Shown: positions 25,224 to 32,893, numbered from the stretch's first letter. The stretch: DNA of 34,484 nt from Bacteroidales bacterium (GCA_017549805.1 JAFYNJ010000023.1:1-34484), one strand, 5' to 3'. Program-made: numbers and translations. The notes: generated from the letters alone by a model not told the origin.

Positions 25224-26873
25224 TTATTCTTTTATCCATTTTCCGTTTTCCGCTAATTTGCCGTTTGATATCACCTTCCAAACATAAACTCCCTCAGCCC
25301 ATTCCCCTGCATCAATCCCCGTCACATTCTCCGTAATATCCTGTCTATGAACCAGCCTCCCATTCAAATCATACACCTCCACCCAGGCATTTTGCAACCT
25401 CGTGCGGATATTCAGCACATTACTTCCGGGATTAGGATAAGCGATGGCAACCTTCAGTCCATTGTCATGCGCCTCCTCGATACCTACAAAAGCCTCGGCA
25501 GGGAATTTGGTGACAGTAGTCCAACATTGGTCGAGATTGTTGAGGTTTTGCGAATGGAAAACAAGCAGCAAACCTCCGTCGCGAGTCGCATTGATAGCAT
25601 TGCCAACGCTGTGAATACGTAAACCTTCAAGGTCGTAATATACGGTGAAAATCGTGTCAAAAGCTGAATCCAAATGTTCTATCATCAACCAAGAGTCAAG
25701 GTCTTCCCAAAAGCCTCTGTTCAAAGTGTATGCGAAGTATAAAGTGTTATCATCCAACAAATCAACGCCGCAAGGCCAATCCAAATCATTGGAAGTGCGG
25801 GTGATATATTGCAACGAGGGGACAAACGGCTCTGTGCCATTGATGTCATCGTCAAACTCATAAAGCCTGACATCGTAATCGGTCGCTTTGTTGTTGTTTG
25901 ATGCCAATTCCGCAGTAAAGTATGTTGTGTTGTGGCGGCTTCTCTTAATCCTGATGCCCTGGGTTACATCATCGGTCTGTGAAATCGGGTCAGGTTTATG
26001 GAAAGGTCTGACATTCAAGATATTCAAATCGTCATCAAAATAAACCACATGGTAACTGTTGCCATCATCAATGAAGCGGAACGGACAATAAAGCACATAT
26101 CCAGTATCGGCTTTGTACAAAAGGTTGACTTCCAAGAAGTGCCGCTGACTGCCGCCACCGTTGAATATCGGCAGAGGATAACCCTTCAAATCTATAAAGT
26201 TACCATCAAAGTCCATGCGAAACATGAATAACGAATCCTGTTCCAACGGCATATTTGACGGTTTGTGGCTGTGTGTTTTGACAAAGCCACCGACGATTTG
26301 GTTGTTGTCAACTATCGGCGATATGAGCGCCAGCGCCCCACAAAACTCAAGAGGTGAGACATTAAACTGAGCGTTATGCCATTCAAAGGTATCAATTTTG
26401 AAACGATGCTCATGGTTTTCCAAAACATTAAGCTGGTCATCGAGCTTGTATAACGCAAGGATGCAATCGTCTGGTGGATTGTCATAGTTTTGAAAATAAT
26501 TGAAAGACGAATTGTCGTGGTCGGGAGTGTAGGTGGTCATCATGAAAAGCTCGCCATTATCGTTTTCTAACATAAACGGACGGGTTCCGTAATAAGCCTC
26601 CTTGAAAAACGATTGTTCGGCCACCTGTTCGCCGTCAGCCGTGAACATTGTCAAAAAAGGATGCGGAGCGTAGAAATCGCCGTAACCACATTTGAAGTAT
26701 TGAAACGTTGAAACGGCGATATTTCCTGAAACGGTTTCGTAAACGTCATTATATCCTATGGATTCATCACTGGATTGAAAATATTCGTGGGAATGTTCCC
26801 ACTCCTGAGCAACGGCCTTGCCCCCGAAAACCAGCACAAGCGCAACCAGCATGTAAAGTCTTGCTTTTGTCAT
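25224..26873 (-). CDS. T9SS-sorted secreted protein, first gene of envelope operon
   Basis: The product has 549 residues with a signal peptide to AVAQ (about residue 23). The body is a run of beta-rich segments such as GNIAVSTFQYFKCGYGDFYA and GELFMMTTYTPDHDN, suggesting a propeller-like fold. The last about 75 residues are a T9SS type A sorting domain (YPNPGSNVLNIRTRLQNAWV to ENGKWIKE). The enzyme or adhesin role is unknown. It heads a seven-gene minus-strand run that continues to 17404. A -7 box at 26895-26902 gives a short leader, and a TPR membrane regulator is encoded immediately upstream. Confidence 0.87.
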   Translation of the reverse strand: MTKARLYMLVALVLVFGGKAVAQEWEHSHEYFQSSDESIGYNDVYETVSGNIAVSTFQYFKCGYGDFYAPHPFLTMFTADGEQVAEQSFFKEAYYGTRPFMLENDNGELFMMTTYTPDHDNSSFNYFQNYDNPPDDCILALYKLDDQLNVLENHEHRFKIDTFEWHNAQFNVSPLEFCGALALISPIVDNNQIVGGFVKTHSHKPSNMPLEQDSLFMFRMDFDGNFIDLKGYPLPIFNGGGSQRHFLEVNLLYKADTGYVLYCPFRFIDDGNSYHVVYFDDDLNILNVRPFHKPDPISQTDDVTQGIRIKRSRHNTTYFTAELASNNNKATDYDVRLYEFDDDINGTEPFVPSLQYITRTSNDLDWPCGVDLLDDNTLYFAYTLNRGFWEDLDSWLMIEHLDSAFDTIFTVYYDLEGLRIHSVGNAINATRDGGLLLVFHSQNLNNLDQCWTTVTKFPAEAFVGIEEAHDNGLKVAIAYPNPGSNVLNIRTRLQNAWVEVYDLNGRLVHRQDITENVTGIDAGEWAEGVYVWKVISNGKLAENGKWIKE

Positions 26874-26894
26874 AGCACAGAAGTTTTAAACTTC

Positions 26895-26927
26895 CAAAAC
26901 TATAACAAAAATCCATGAAAAAAGCAA
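26895..26927 (-). promoter_or_regulatory. Promoter of the T9SS/TonB operon
   Basis: Minus-strand TAGTTTTG at 26895-26902 is an exact -7 box, with TTG at 26925-26927 22 bases upstream. The predicted transcript starts about 16 bases before the ATG at 26873. Confidence 0.55.
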
Positions 26928-26998
26928 CTTCTCGGGCCAATCCACTATTTTCTCAAAGATTGACTTTGAAAATCAATAGATTACAACAATCCCATCCA

Positions 26999-28753
26999 CT
27001 AAATAAACCGCTGCATCAAGTCCTTTACAGCCTCAATTTGGGTCTTTTTCTTAATGTTGGAGCGGTGTTTTGCCACCGTATTCTCACGCAATTCAAGGAT
27101 GTCGGCGATCTCTTTCACGCGGAATGCGAAATGAGAGAGTACACAGACATCAACCTCCGTGTCGGTCAAATCAGGATAAGCCGCTTTCAGTTTCGCTACA
27201 GCTTCAGGATGTGCCTCGCTGAATGCCTCAAAAATGCGTTTCGCCTTGTTGCTGAGTTTGTCCTGATAGATGGCCGTCACCTTCGTCAAAAGAGCATCAT
27301 GCTCCTTCGCCTTCAAGGCATCCTGTGCCGCCTCCAGCTGTTTGCTCGATTCTTCTTGTTGAAGCTTTAGCCGTTTGCCATAGCCCCGCCGTGCCACCAC
27401 GAACGCAATGGCCGCCAGCAACAGCAGTCCCACAATCGCCATCCAAATCCACCGACTATGTCTTGCTGCTCGTTGGCGTTCCACTTCCTTGGCTCGATCC
27501 TGTTCCCATTGCAGATGCTGCTGATACAGTTCGTTGAGCGTTGAGACTTGGGCGTTGCTTTCGCCCTCAGTGGACGTGTTGTCCGCAATGTACCGCGCGC
27601 ACAGGGCGGCTTTCACCGTGTCGCCCGTGTTCAGGTAAATCTCGTGCAAATACGGGGCGACAACCTTTTGCCTGTAAGGATCCTTCTCGTTCTCAAACAC
27701 AGGGGTCAGATATACCAAAGCCGAGTCGTACTGGTTGTAGCTGTGATAGATGCCGCCGATGGCCAGATAACTGCACAACCTTTCGGTCTCGTCGAGGGTT
27801 TGGTCCGCCATGCGTTTCAAGACGATGATGGAGGGCTCGAAATCTTGTCCCATATTGATTTTCAGCAGTTCCCGCTGCGTGACCACATCGATGAAGAGCC
27901 GGTTGTTGGTGTCGGGCAGGTGCCTCAGGGCTTCGTTGAAATAATACTCGGAGGTGTCCGCCAGATACGGTTCTTTATTCAGCTCGTACAGTTTGTTATA
28001 CTGTAGTCCAAGGTTGAGGAATAGCGAAGGAGTGTTGTAGGGATCGATGGAACAGATGGTGTCGATGGCGAGGGCTCTTTTGCAGCAGACAATGGCCGGC
28101 TCCTGCATGAACTGCCTGGAGAACAGCCCTTCGAGGCGACAGTAGGTGAGATCCATGAACCAGAGGAGGCGGTTGGATGGCAGGGCGGTGGTGCCATACG
28201 TTGCTGTATTGCGCTGTAGGGCTAGGTCCGGGAAATGCGTCTCCATCAGCTCCAGGGCTTTCAGATACGCCTTGCAGGCCGCGATGATGCTGTCGCGCTC
28301 GTAGCAGCCCACACCATTCATATAATGCGCCCGGGCGGACAAAAACGCATTGTCGCTGTTGTCAAAGTAATCCACCGCCTTCAGCAAATCATGTCGATTA
28401 CTTTGTGCATAATTATTTTTATACAGCAGCTCCGAGATCAATAGCTGGCAATAATGCCCGTTATACTCATCCAGGCTATCCGCTGCCGCACTTGAAGCAA
28501 ACTCCTGAAGCATCGCAAAAGCACTATCCGGCTGCTGCCACATCAGACTATCGATGTTCTCCAGCATCCGTGAGGCCACTCCCTCTCCTCCAGGAGAGGG
28601 TCGGGGTGAGGTCGTCCCCCTCTGAGAGGGGGTGGCCGCAGGCCGGGGGAGTCCTTCCCCCTCTAAGAGGGGGTGCCCAACGGGCGGGGGAGTATTACAT
28701 CCCGCTAACACTGCCACCAGCAAAACAATCCCTATATAAAACCACCGTTTCAC
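26999..28753 (-). CDS. TPR lipoprotein-type membrane regulator with LuxR-like HTH
   Basis: The product has 584 residues. The only possible start that keeps the lipoprotein signal (MKRWFYIGIVLLVAVLAGCN, Cys19) is the GTG at 28753; an in-frame TAA lies four codons upstream. Residues about 26-60 are Pro/Gly-rich and encoded by repeat DNA. TPR-like helices fill about 65-410, followed by a transmembrane helix at 435-455, a coiled coil, and a LuxR-like HTH at about 525-580 (LTDTEVDVCVLSHFAFRVKE, IADILELRENTVAKHRSNI). The protein would sense something outside the inner membrane and bind DNA inside. It lies just upstream of the T9SS/TonB operon, its likely target, and mirrors the regulator at 7867-9393. 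Confidence 0.85.
   Translation of the reverse strand: MKRWFYIGIVLLVAVLAGCNTPPPVGHPLLEGEGLPRPAATPSQRGTTSPRPSPGGEGVASRMLENIDSLMWQQPDSAFAMLQEFASSAAADSLDEYNGHYCQLLISELLYKNNYAQSNRHDLLKAVDYFDNSDNAFLSARAHYMNGVGCYERDSIIAACKAYLKALELMETHFPDLALQRNTATYGTTALPSNRLLWFMDLTYCRLEGLFSRQFMQEPAIVCCKRALAIDTICSIDPYNTPSLFLNLGLQYNKLYELNKEPYLADTSEYYFNEALRHLPDTNNRLFIDVVTQRELLKINMGQDFEPSIIVLKRMADQTLDETERLCSYLAIGGIYHSYNQYDSALVYLTPVFENEKDPYRQKVVAPYLHEIYLNTGDTVKAALCARYIADNTSTEGESNAQVSTLNELYQQHLQWEQDRAKEVERQRAARHSRWIWMAIVGLLLLAAIAFVVARRGYGKRLKLQQEESSKQLEAAQDALKAKEHDALLTKVTAIYQDKLSNKAKRIFEAFSEAHPEAVAKLKAAYPDLTDTEVDVCVLSHFAFRVKEIADILELRENTVAKHRSNIKKKTQIEAVKDLMQRFI
28578..28693. repeat. Three short GC-rich palindromic repeat units inside a coding region
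   Basis: Units lie at about 28578-28611, 28616-28652 and 28657-28693. The last two are 37 bases, share CCCCCTCT-A/G-AGAGGGGGTG and CGGGGGAGT, and start 41 bases apart. Each contains a hairpin (CCCCCTC/GAGGGGG). Because 41 is not a multiple of three, the copies are read in different frames, yet none adds a stop. They encode the linker after the lipid-anchored Cys of the TPR regulator. Confidence 0.8.
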
Positions 28754-28757
28754 GCCA

Positions 28758-28765
28758 CAAAATTA
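28758..28765 (-). promoter_or_regulatory. -7 box (TAATTTTG) four bases before the TPR regulator start codon
   Basis: Exact TAnnTTTG match on the minus strand, with TTG 18 bases upstream (28784-28786). The GTG start begins four bases after the box, which would make the transcript leaderless if this is the real promoter. Confidence 0.4.
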
Positions 28766-28794
28766 CTCAAAATCCATCAAATTCAATCAAAAAT

Positions 28795-28856
28795 CTCCCC
28801 CTCTTCCCCCTTTTAAGGGGGCCAGGGGGATTGGGGGTGGCCGCAGGCCAGGGGAT
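28795..28856. repeat. Intergenic copy of the GC-rich palindromic repeat
   Basis: The run CCCCCTCTTCCCCCTTTTAA, then AGGGGGCCAGGGGG and GGTGGCCGCAGGCCAGGGGA, matches the units inside the neighbouring coding region, notably GGTGGCCGCAGGCC shared with 28631-28644. It lies 42 bases upstream of the regulator start. Confidence 0.75.
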
Positions 28857-29143
28857 TCCTACCACATCAAGAATGCATGTTTTGTGTCCCCAAATTCATA
28901 ATAATTGCGAATACCATAGAAAAATAGCAGCAACCACCATCCACTTTTCAATCGGAAAAATCGGCAATAATTCCGACCAAAAAGTTCAGTTTTAACACGT
29001 CACAACTTTTTCATGTTGTCACGGCGAGGATAATTCTTCACTGGCAAGCTTTAGAACATGTGACAATATTCATTAGTATTTCTCACAGCTGCCACCTTGG
29101 TGACTTAACCAAAATCAGCACATCACTACTTATTAACTATCAT

Positions 29144-30100
29144 TCAAATAATAATGTCAGATTCAAGCAAACTCTGATATTTCCTATACAATCGAACAAA
29201 AACTTCATCGATGAGTATCAACAACACAAAACGATAGAAATAATTCTGATTGCTGAATCCTTTATCAGCAATGGTTTTCAAAGAAGGTAAATCAGTTTGA
29301 TAAGAATTGGTATTATGAGCGCAGCGATTACGATGAACATAAACCACTTCTTCATAAAATTTTTGTAGTTTTGTTTCCAACAACCGGACATCGTTCATTG
29401 CTATCCATTCTGGTTTTAATATTTTGGGCCAACAGTTGCTAAACGCATCAAAATCAGCCTGCTTCCATAATACTATTTGAGTTGATGCCAGTCCGTTTTG
29501 AATAGAATGAATCAAACTATTAATAATAGCTTTCTTTTTCACACTAGCAATATGCTGGCGAAAATCCTCTTCAGGCAGGGATCTGCTTTTTAATCCGTTA
29601 ATAATTCTATCCTTCTCATCTTGGTTAATGCTCTTTCCCGTTTCTTTTTCTTTCTTTTTTATAATGGCTTGCGCTTGCTTTTTATTATTCTCCTCAATTT
29701 TCTTTTCCCATTTTTTTCTTTCCTTTTCCCATGTTTCCTGTTCGATTGTTATATCTTCCCAAAGTTGATACACCGAAAAGCCGGGCTGCATTTTTTGAAT
29801 TAGCTCTATAAGATCTTTGTAAATACTACATTTTTCATTGTAATTCGAGCATTCGCCGTAATTCTTCTTGTGCAACAAATCATAACGATAAGTATAATCG
29901 TTTGTAGCCAATTCCCAGGTAATGCACTTCATCTTCTGCTCCTGAGCTCCGGTCATACGGAGGAATAGCGACTGAAAAAAATACTCCCCTAACGGATAAG
30001 TTTCTACTCCTGTCTTAATTGAGGCACTTGCATTTATACCGTCACGCAGAATTTCTTTTAATGGCGTTGATATGAACTTGCCATGAACACTATTGTACAT
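29144..30100 (-). CDS. HEPN-domain protein (predicted RNase effector) paired with DUF262
   Basis: The product has 318 residues from the ATG at 30100; a TTG at 30118 is also possible. The C-terminal region shows the HEPN signature R-x4-H at Arg257-His262 within VYVHRNRCAHNTNS, followed by predicted helices (NYFYRFVLLILIDEVFVRLY), as expected for the second half of a HEPN bundle. HEPN proteins with this motif are metal-independent RNases used in toxin-antitoxin, abortive-infection and CRISPR systems. Residues about 120-175 form a highly charged coiled coil (WEKERKKWEKKIEENNKKQA). The start overlaps the end of the DUF262 gene by 11 bases, so the two are translated together. The DNA is visibly AT-rich compared with the rest of the window. 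The exact HEPN subfamily is not known to me. Confidence 0.75.
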   Translation of the reverse strand: MYNSVHGKFISTPLKEILRDGINASASIKTGVETYPLGEYFFQSLFLRMTGAQEQKMKCITWELATNDYTYRYDLLHKKNYGECSNYNEKCSIYKDLIELIQKMQPGFSVYQLWEDITIEQETWEKERKKWEKKIEENNKKQAQAIIKKKEKETGKSINQDEKDRIINGLKSRSLPEEDFRQHIASVKKKAIINSLIHSIQNGLASTQIVLWKQADFDAFSNCWPKILKPEWIAMNDVRLLETKLQKFYEEVVYVHRNRCAHNTNSYQTDLPSLKTIADKGFSNQNYFYRFVLLILIDEVFVRLYRKYQSLLESDIII

Positions 30101-31361
30101 GCTTTCCAACAATTTCAATTGATTTCAACAATCTTTCACGCAGATTCCCAAGGCGATTGGGTGATTTGGAATACTCCGCAGTATCACGTTTCTTTTTAAT
30201 CTCTTTAATCATTTGGTCAATCAATAAAGTTTTATCATCTTTAAGTTTTTTGCCGACAAACACCAAATAATAAATAAGCCCAAACAACCAATAATCGGCA
30301 TCAATCCACGAGGTGAAGGCATTGTCTTTATTCAGACCTAAACTTGGACTCAATGTGGAAATCGCATCATGAAGTTCAATAAAACGCTGTTTCCAGCATT
30401 CATCAGGGAATGTGGTTTCAAAATTAAATCCATCGAATTTCTTTTCATAGCTTTCTTGTTCCACACCAACAATGTACGATACATAGTCTGAATAGAATGA
30501 TTCTCGGGAAGAATAGGATGAATACCACTTCAATACTTTATCCTTATTCTTGGCATCTAAAATAGTGTATTGTGAAAGCACCGCCAAATACCTTACGAAG
30601 TCAATTTTTGTAAGTCTCATCTTTTCAAGCAATGTGATACCGCAAAGTACATCGGTTTCATCTTCAAGCTGACCTTCAAAATACTTCTGGTACTGCGACT
30701 TCATGTAATATAGCGATCGTCGACTTTCAACCACTGAAAGATGAGCACCTAAATAATTAATATTACGGAACAGTTGCGTATAGCTATTTTGTATTTCAAC
30801 CTCGTTATTACTTTCGGGAATAATATAGGAAAAGCCCAAATATGTTTTGTCGAAAAAATCGTCATTAAGACCAGCATAATTAAACTCATAGTATTTATCG
30901 TCAGAAGCCAGCCTTGCCCTTATTCGCTCAACTGTGTTCTCTGAAGGTTTATTTTCAAATAGTTTTCTAATAGTCCACTTGACTGGAATTTTCGACTTTG
31001 GAGCCGTTTCGGTCTCATCCACATCATCTTCAGAACTATCATCTCCAGATGCAATAACGTCATCTGTTTCGAACTTATCCAAATCAGGAACATAACCAAG
31101 AAACAGCAATAGAATAGTTGTAAGACGCTGTTGGCCATCGATAATCAAATTTGTGTGGACATTTTGAGCCTTTGAATTAAAGAGTGCCAAAGTAACTGGT
31201 GGAACAAACTGTTTCTCCGCAAATGACTTAATGAGTCGTTTCATGTCTGGCTCTTTCCATACAAAGCTTCGTTGGTATTGCGGCAGCACAATATTCTCGC
31301 TCAACATCAGTTGTAGCCAATGTTTCAATGAGTATTCTCCATAGTATGTTCTACTATTCAT
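30090..31361 (-). CDS. DUF262 domain protein (GmrSD N-terminal-like), no HNH domain seen
   Basis: The product has 423 residues. The DUF262 signature is at the N-terminus: IVLPQYQRSFVWKEPDMKRL (24-43) and NLIIDGQQRLTTILLLFLGY (71-90, with DGQQR). DUF262 is a ParB/Srx-like fold found at the N-terminus of GmrSD type IV restriction enzymes, where it binds or hydrolyses nucleotide. An acidic stretch follows (about 100-117). GmrSD-type proteins continue into a DUF1524 HNH nuclease, but no His-based HNH motif is evident in the C-terminal half. It overlaps the HEPN gene downstream, which suggests that this protein senses and the HEPN protein cuts. It is back to back with the primase/RT pair. Confidence 0.85.
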   Translation of the reverse strand: MNSRTYYGEYSLKHWLQLMLSENIVLPQYQRSFVWKEPDMKRLIKSFAEKQFVPPVTLALFNSKAQNVHTNLIIDGQQRLTTILLLFLGYVPDLDKFETDDVIASGDDSSEDDVDETETAPKSKIPVKWTIRKLFENKPSENTVERIRARLASDDKYYEFNYAGLNDDFFDKTYLGFSYIIPESNNEVEIQNSYTQLFRNINYLGAHLSVVESRRSLYYMKSQYQKYFEGQLEDETDVLCGITLLEKMRLTKIDFVRYLAVLSQYTILDAKNKDKVLKWYSSYSSRESFYSDYVSYIVGVEQESYEKKFDGFNFETTFPDECWKQRFIELHDAISTLSPSLGLNKDNAFTSWIDADYWLFGLIYYLVFVGKKLKDDKTLLIDQMIKEIKKKRDTAEYSKSPNRLGNLRERLLKSIEIVGKHVQ

Positions 31362-31733
31362 ATCAATTTCAAATTTAATACTATATATGTCCCCACGTTG
31401 AACTACTTATGTTTTTAGGTTAAATAGGCTCACACTTTGTGTGTTAATATGGCAAAAATACAAATTGTTTCTCATCTGGTAATGTTTTACCTGTTTTTTA
31501 CGTTTTAACTTTTAATGTGAAACAACGGCTTACCAGTACCTAGTTATAGACAATTCTCACGAGAATCTCAAGTTTTAGGATAACAGAATTGCCAAACAAT
31601 GGTTTATTACTATCTTTGCGGTCGGAAAAATCTGCATTACTCCGAGCAAAAATGACCAAATACCCCTTAAGAAAAGTTGGCTTGAATAATAAATGAACAA
31701 CTTATTTGACAGAAACCTGTATCCCATAATAGT
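31362..31733. promoter_or_regulatory. Divergent control region between DUF262-HEPN and primase-RT modules
   Basis: On the plus strand TTG (31589-31591), 19 bases, then TATCTTTG (31611-31618) is a perfect promoter for the primase/RT side. On the minus strand the best -7 candidate is TATTTTTG at 31453-31460, with no clear -33. Two short inverted repeats may be operators: CACAC-TTT-GTGTG at 31431-31443 and TTCTC-AC-GAGAA at 31554-31565, the latter 23 bases upstream of the plus -33 box. The transcript leader (about 31623-31733) contains a TCGGA/TCCGA pair (31622-31626, 31641-31645) and two small ORFs. Confidence 0.55.
31652..31696 (+). CDS. Leader ORF 1 (14 codons), coupled to leader ORF 2
   Basis: The ORF encodes MTKYPLRKVGLNNK and ends in TGA at 31694-31696, overlapping the ATG of the next small ORF (31693-31695) as ATGA. 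It begins about 28 bases after the predicted transcript start. Its first eight bases (ATGACCAA) are the same as those of the primase gene. It is basic and has no known family. It may regulate translation of the downstream genes rather than make a functional peptide. Confidence 0.35.
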   Translation: MTKYPLRKVGLNNK

Positions 31734-31737
31734 ATGA
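31693..31737 (+). CDS. Leader ORF 2 (14 codons), coupled to the primase start
   Basis: The ORF encodes MNNLFDRNLYPIIV. Its TGA (31735-31737) overlaps the primase ATG (31734-31736) as ATGA, and its own ATG overlaps the stop of leader ORF 1. Ribosomes finishing this ORF could restart on the primase. No homologue is recognised. Its codon content is ordinary, and it could be real or a chance by-product of the overlaps. Confidence 0.4.
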   Translation: MNNLFDRNLYPIIV

Positions 31738-32759
31738 CCAAGGAAGAATTACTTGACGTTTTGGTTTCATGGGTATCCTCCACTACCTCAAAACATATTG
31801 CCCATCAATCCCTGCGCGCGGCATTGGCGGCGATTCGCAACGGAGAAAAGAAGCAGGATATTCTACGTATGCGTGCTTCGGTAGAGGCCAATCACGACGA
31901 ATATGACCGCATAAAAAGCACCCTGCCAGCAAATATATTCGCAGGCAAGTTCGCAGGCGGCCATGCCGTCACTGACATTGTAGAGTACAATCGTCTGATG
32001 ACACTCGATATCGACAAACTGGATGCCAAGCAACTAATCTCGGTAAAGCAAAACCTTAAAGAAGATCCTTATGTGTTTGCCTTCTGGCTGTCGCCATCTG
32101 GCAAAGGTTACAAAGGGCTAGTGTTGCTTGATTATGGCAATATTGATTTAATGGATAAGAAATATTGGCACCGAGAGGCGTTTAACCAGCTGTCAAAATA
32201 CTTCAAGGGACATTACAACATTGAACTTGACATCAAGTGCAAGGATGTGCCGAGGCTTTGTTTCGTCTCCTATGACCCTAATTTGTGTGTGAAAGACGAG
32301 GTGGTGGCATTCCCTGTGGAGCCTATAGAAGAAGTGAAGGAAGCAAAGAAAGAGGCCGAACATCACCGCAAAGCCTTTAGAACATATAATGGGAACAACT
32401 ATCGACGTAACGAACCCGGACGTAACAATCAGTTTGCCCGAAAAACAGTGAACTCAATTATTAAATATCTTGAAAAGCGCAATATCTCCATCACCCATTC
32501 TTATTATGAATGGTTCAGCGTAGCTATGGCCATAGTGTCGGCCTTTAACTACGATGTGGGCGAGAACTACTACCTCCGACTATGTCGCCTCGACGGGCCT
32601 CGCCACGACGAGGAGGCAAGCCGTTCAATGCTGCGCTACTGCTACGAGCACAGTAATTATGAAATCACAATAGGAACACTCATTTATTTCGCACAATGTA
32701 AAGGATATAAAATGGCACAGAAGGCAGTAACCATAGAGGATACCACAACGGATGATTAG
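31734..32759 (+). CDS. BT4734-like primase-polymerase (PrimPol) protein
   Basis: The product has 341 residues. The N-terminal region (about 40-200) has the BT4734/VirE_N pattern related to archaeo-eukaryotic primases: LMTLDIDKLD with Asp92 and Asp94 as the probable metal ligands, FAFWLSPSGKGYKGLVLLDY (115-134) for nucleotide binding, and DVPRLCFVSYDPNLCV. A basic linker (about 208-240) leads to a C-terminal helical domain (YYEWFSVAMAIVSAFNYDVG, then RLCRLDGPRHDEEASRSMLR), as in primase C-terminal PriCT domains. No VirE-type P-loop helicase follows, unlike in many mobile-element relatives. It would prime or extend nucleic acid. It stands 134 bases upstream of the reverse transcriptase, on the same strand and probably the same transcript. 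Confidence 0.82.
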   Translation: MTKEELLDVLVSWVSSTTSKHIAHQSLRAALAAIRNGEKKQDILRMRASVEANHDEYDRIKSTLPANIFAGKFAGGHAVTDIVEYNRLMTLDIDKLDAKQLISVKQNLKEDPYVFAFWLSPSGKGYKGLVLLDYGNIDLMDKKYWHREAFNQLSKYFKGHYNIELDIKCKDVPRLCFVSYDPNLCVKDEVVAFPVEPIEEVKEAKKEAEHHRKAFRTYNGNNYRRNEPGRNNQFARKTVNSIIKYLEKRNISITHSYYEWFSVAMAIVSAFNYDVGENYYLRLCRLDGPRHDEEASRSMLRYCYEHSNYEITIGTLIYFAQCKGYKMAQKAVTIEDTTTDD

Positions 32760-32893
32760 TATCTGTTGAGGCCTACGTACGGGCGGGGTCAGCAAGTTTC
32801 TTCCACTTCTCCGCCAACAAAGGAAGAACATTTTTTGTTTCGGATTATCTCTTTTTTCGGTGATGTCGTCCTTTTGTGCCATTCTTTTCAAAC
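32760..32893 (+). other. Spacer between primase and reverse transcriptase genes
   Basis: These 134 bases have stops in the RT frame (TGA at 32861-32863) and no recognisable gene. The first 30 bases are GC-rich with a CGTACG palindrome; the rest is T-rich. No exact -7 box was seen, so the RT is probably read from the primase promoter. It could hold a structured RNA used by the RT, which is conjecture. Confidence 0.4.

Larger units (their letters stand above)
28754..29143. other. Gene-free stretch between the envelope region and the defence-like region
   Basis: It holds the -7 box of the TPR regulator (28758-28765), one GC-rich repeat copy (28795-28856) and then AT-rich sequence. An imperfect inverted repeat (CGTCACAAC at 28998-29006 with GTTGTCACG at 29015-29023, one mismatch) lies downstream of the HEPN gene and might be a weak terminator. 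I see no convincing gene or RNA in the rest. Confidence 0.5.

Noticed and set aside
28578-28856. GC-rich repeats as a CRISPR array
   Set aside because: The units are palindromic, irregularly spaced and separated by only a few bases; there are no unique spacers and no cas genes.
31734-32759. Conjugative-element replication gene (VirE-type) marking an ICE
   Set aside because: The VirE-like helicase part is missing, and no tra, mob or integrase genes are present in the window.
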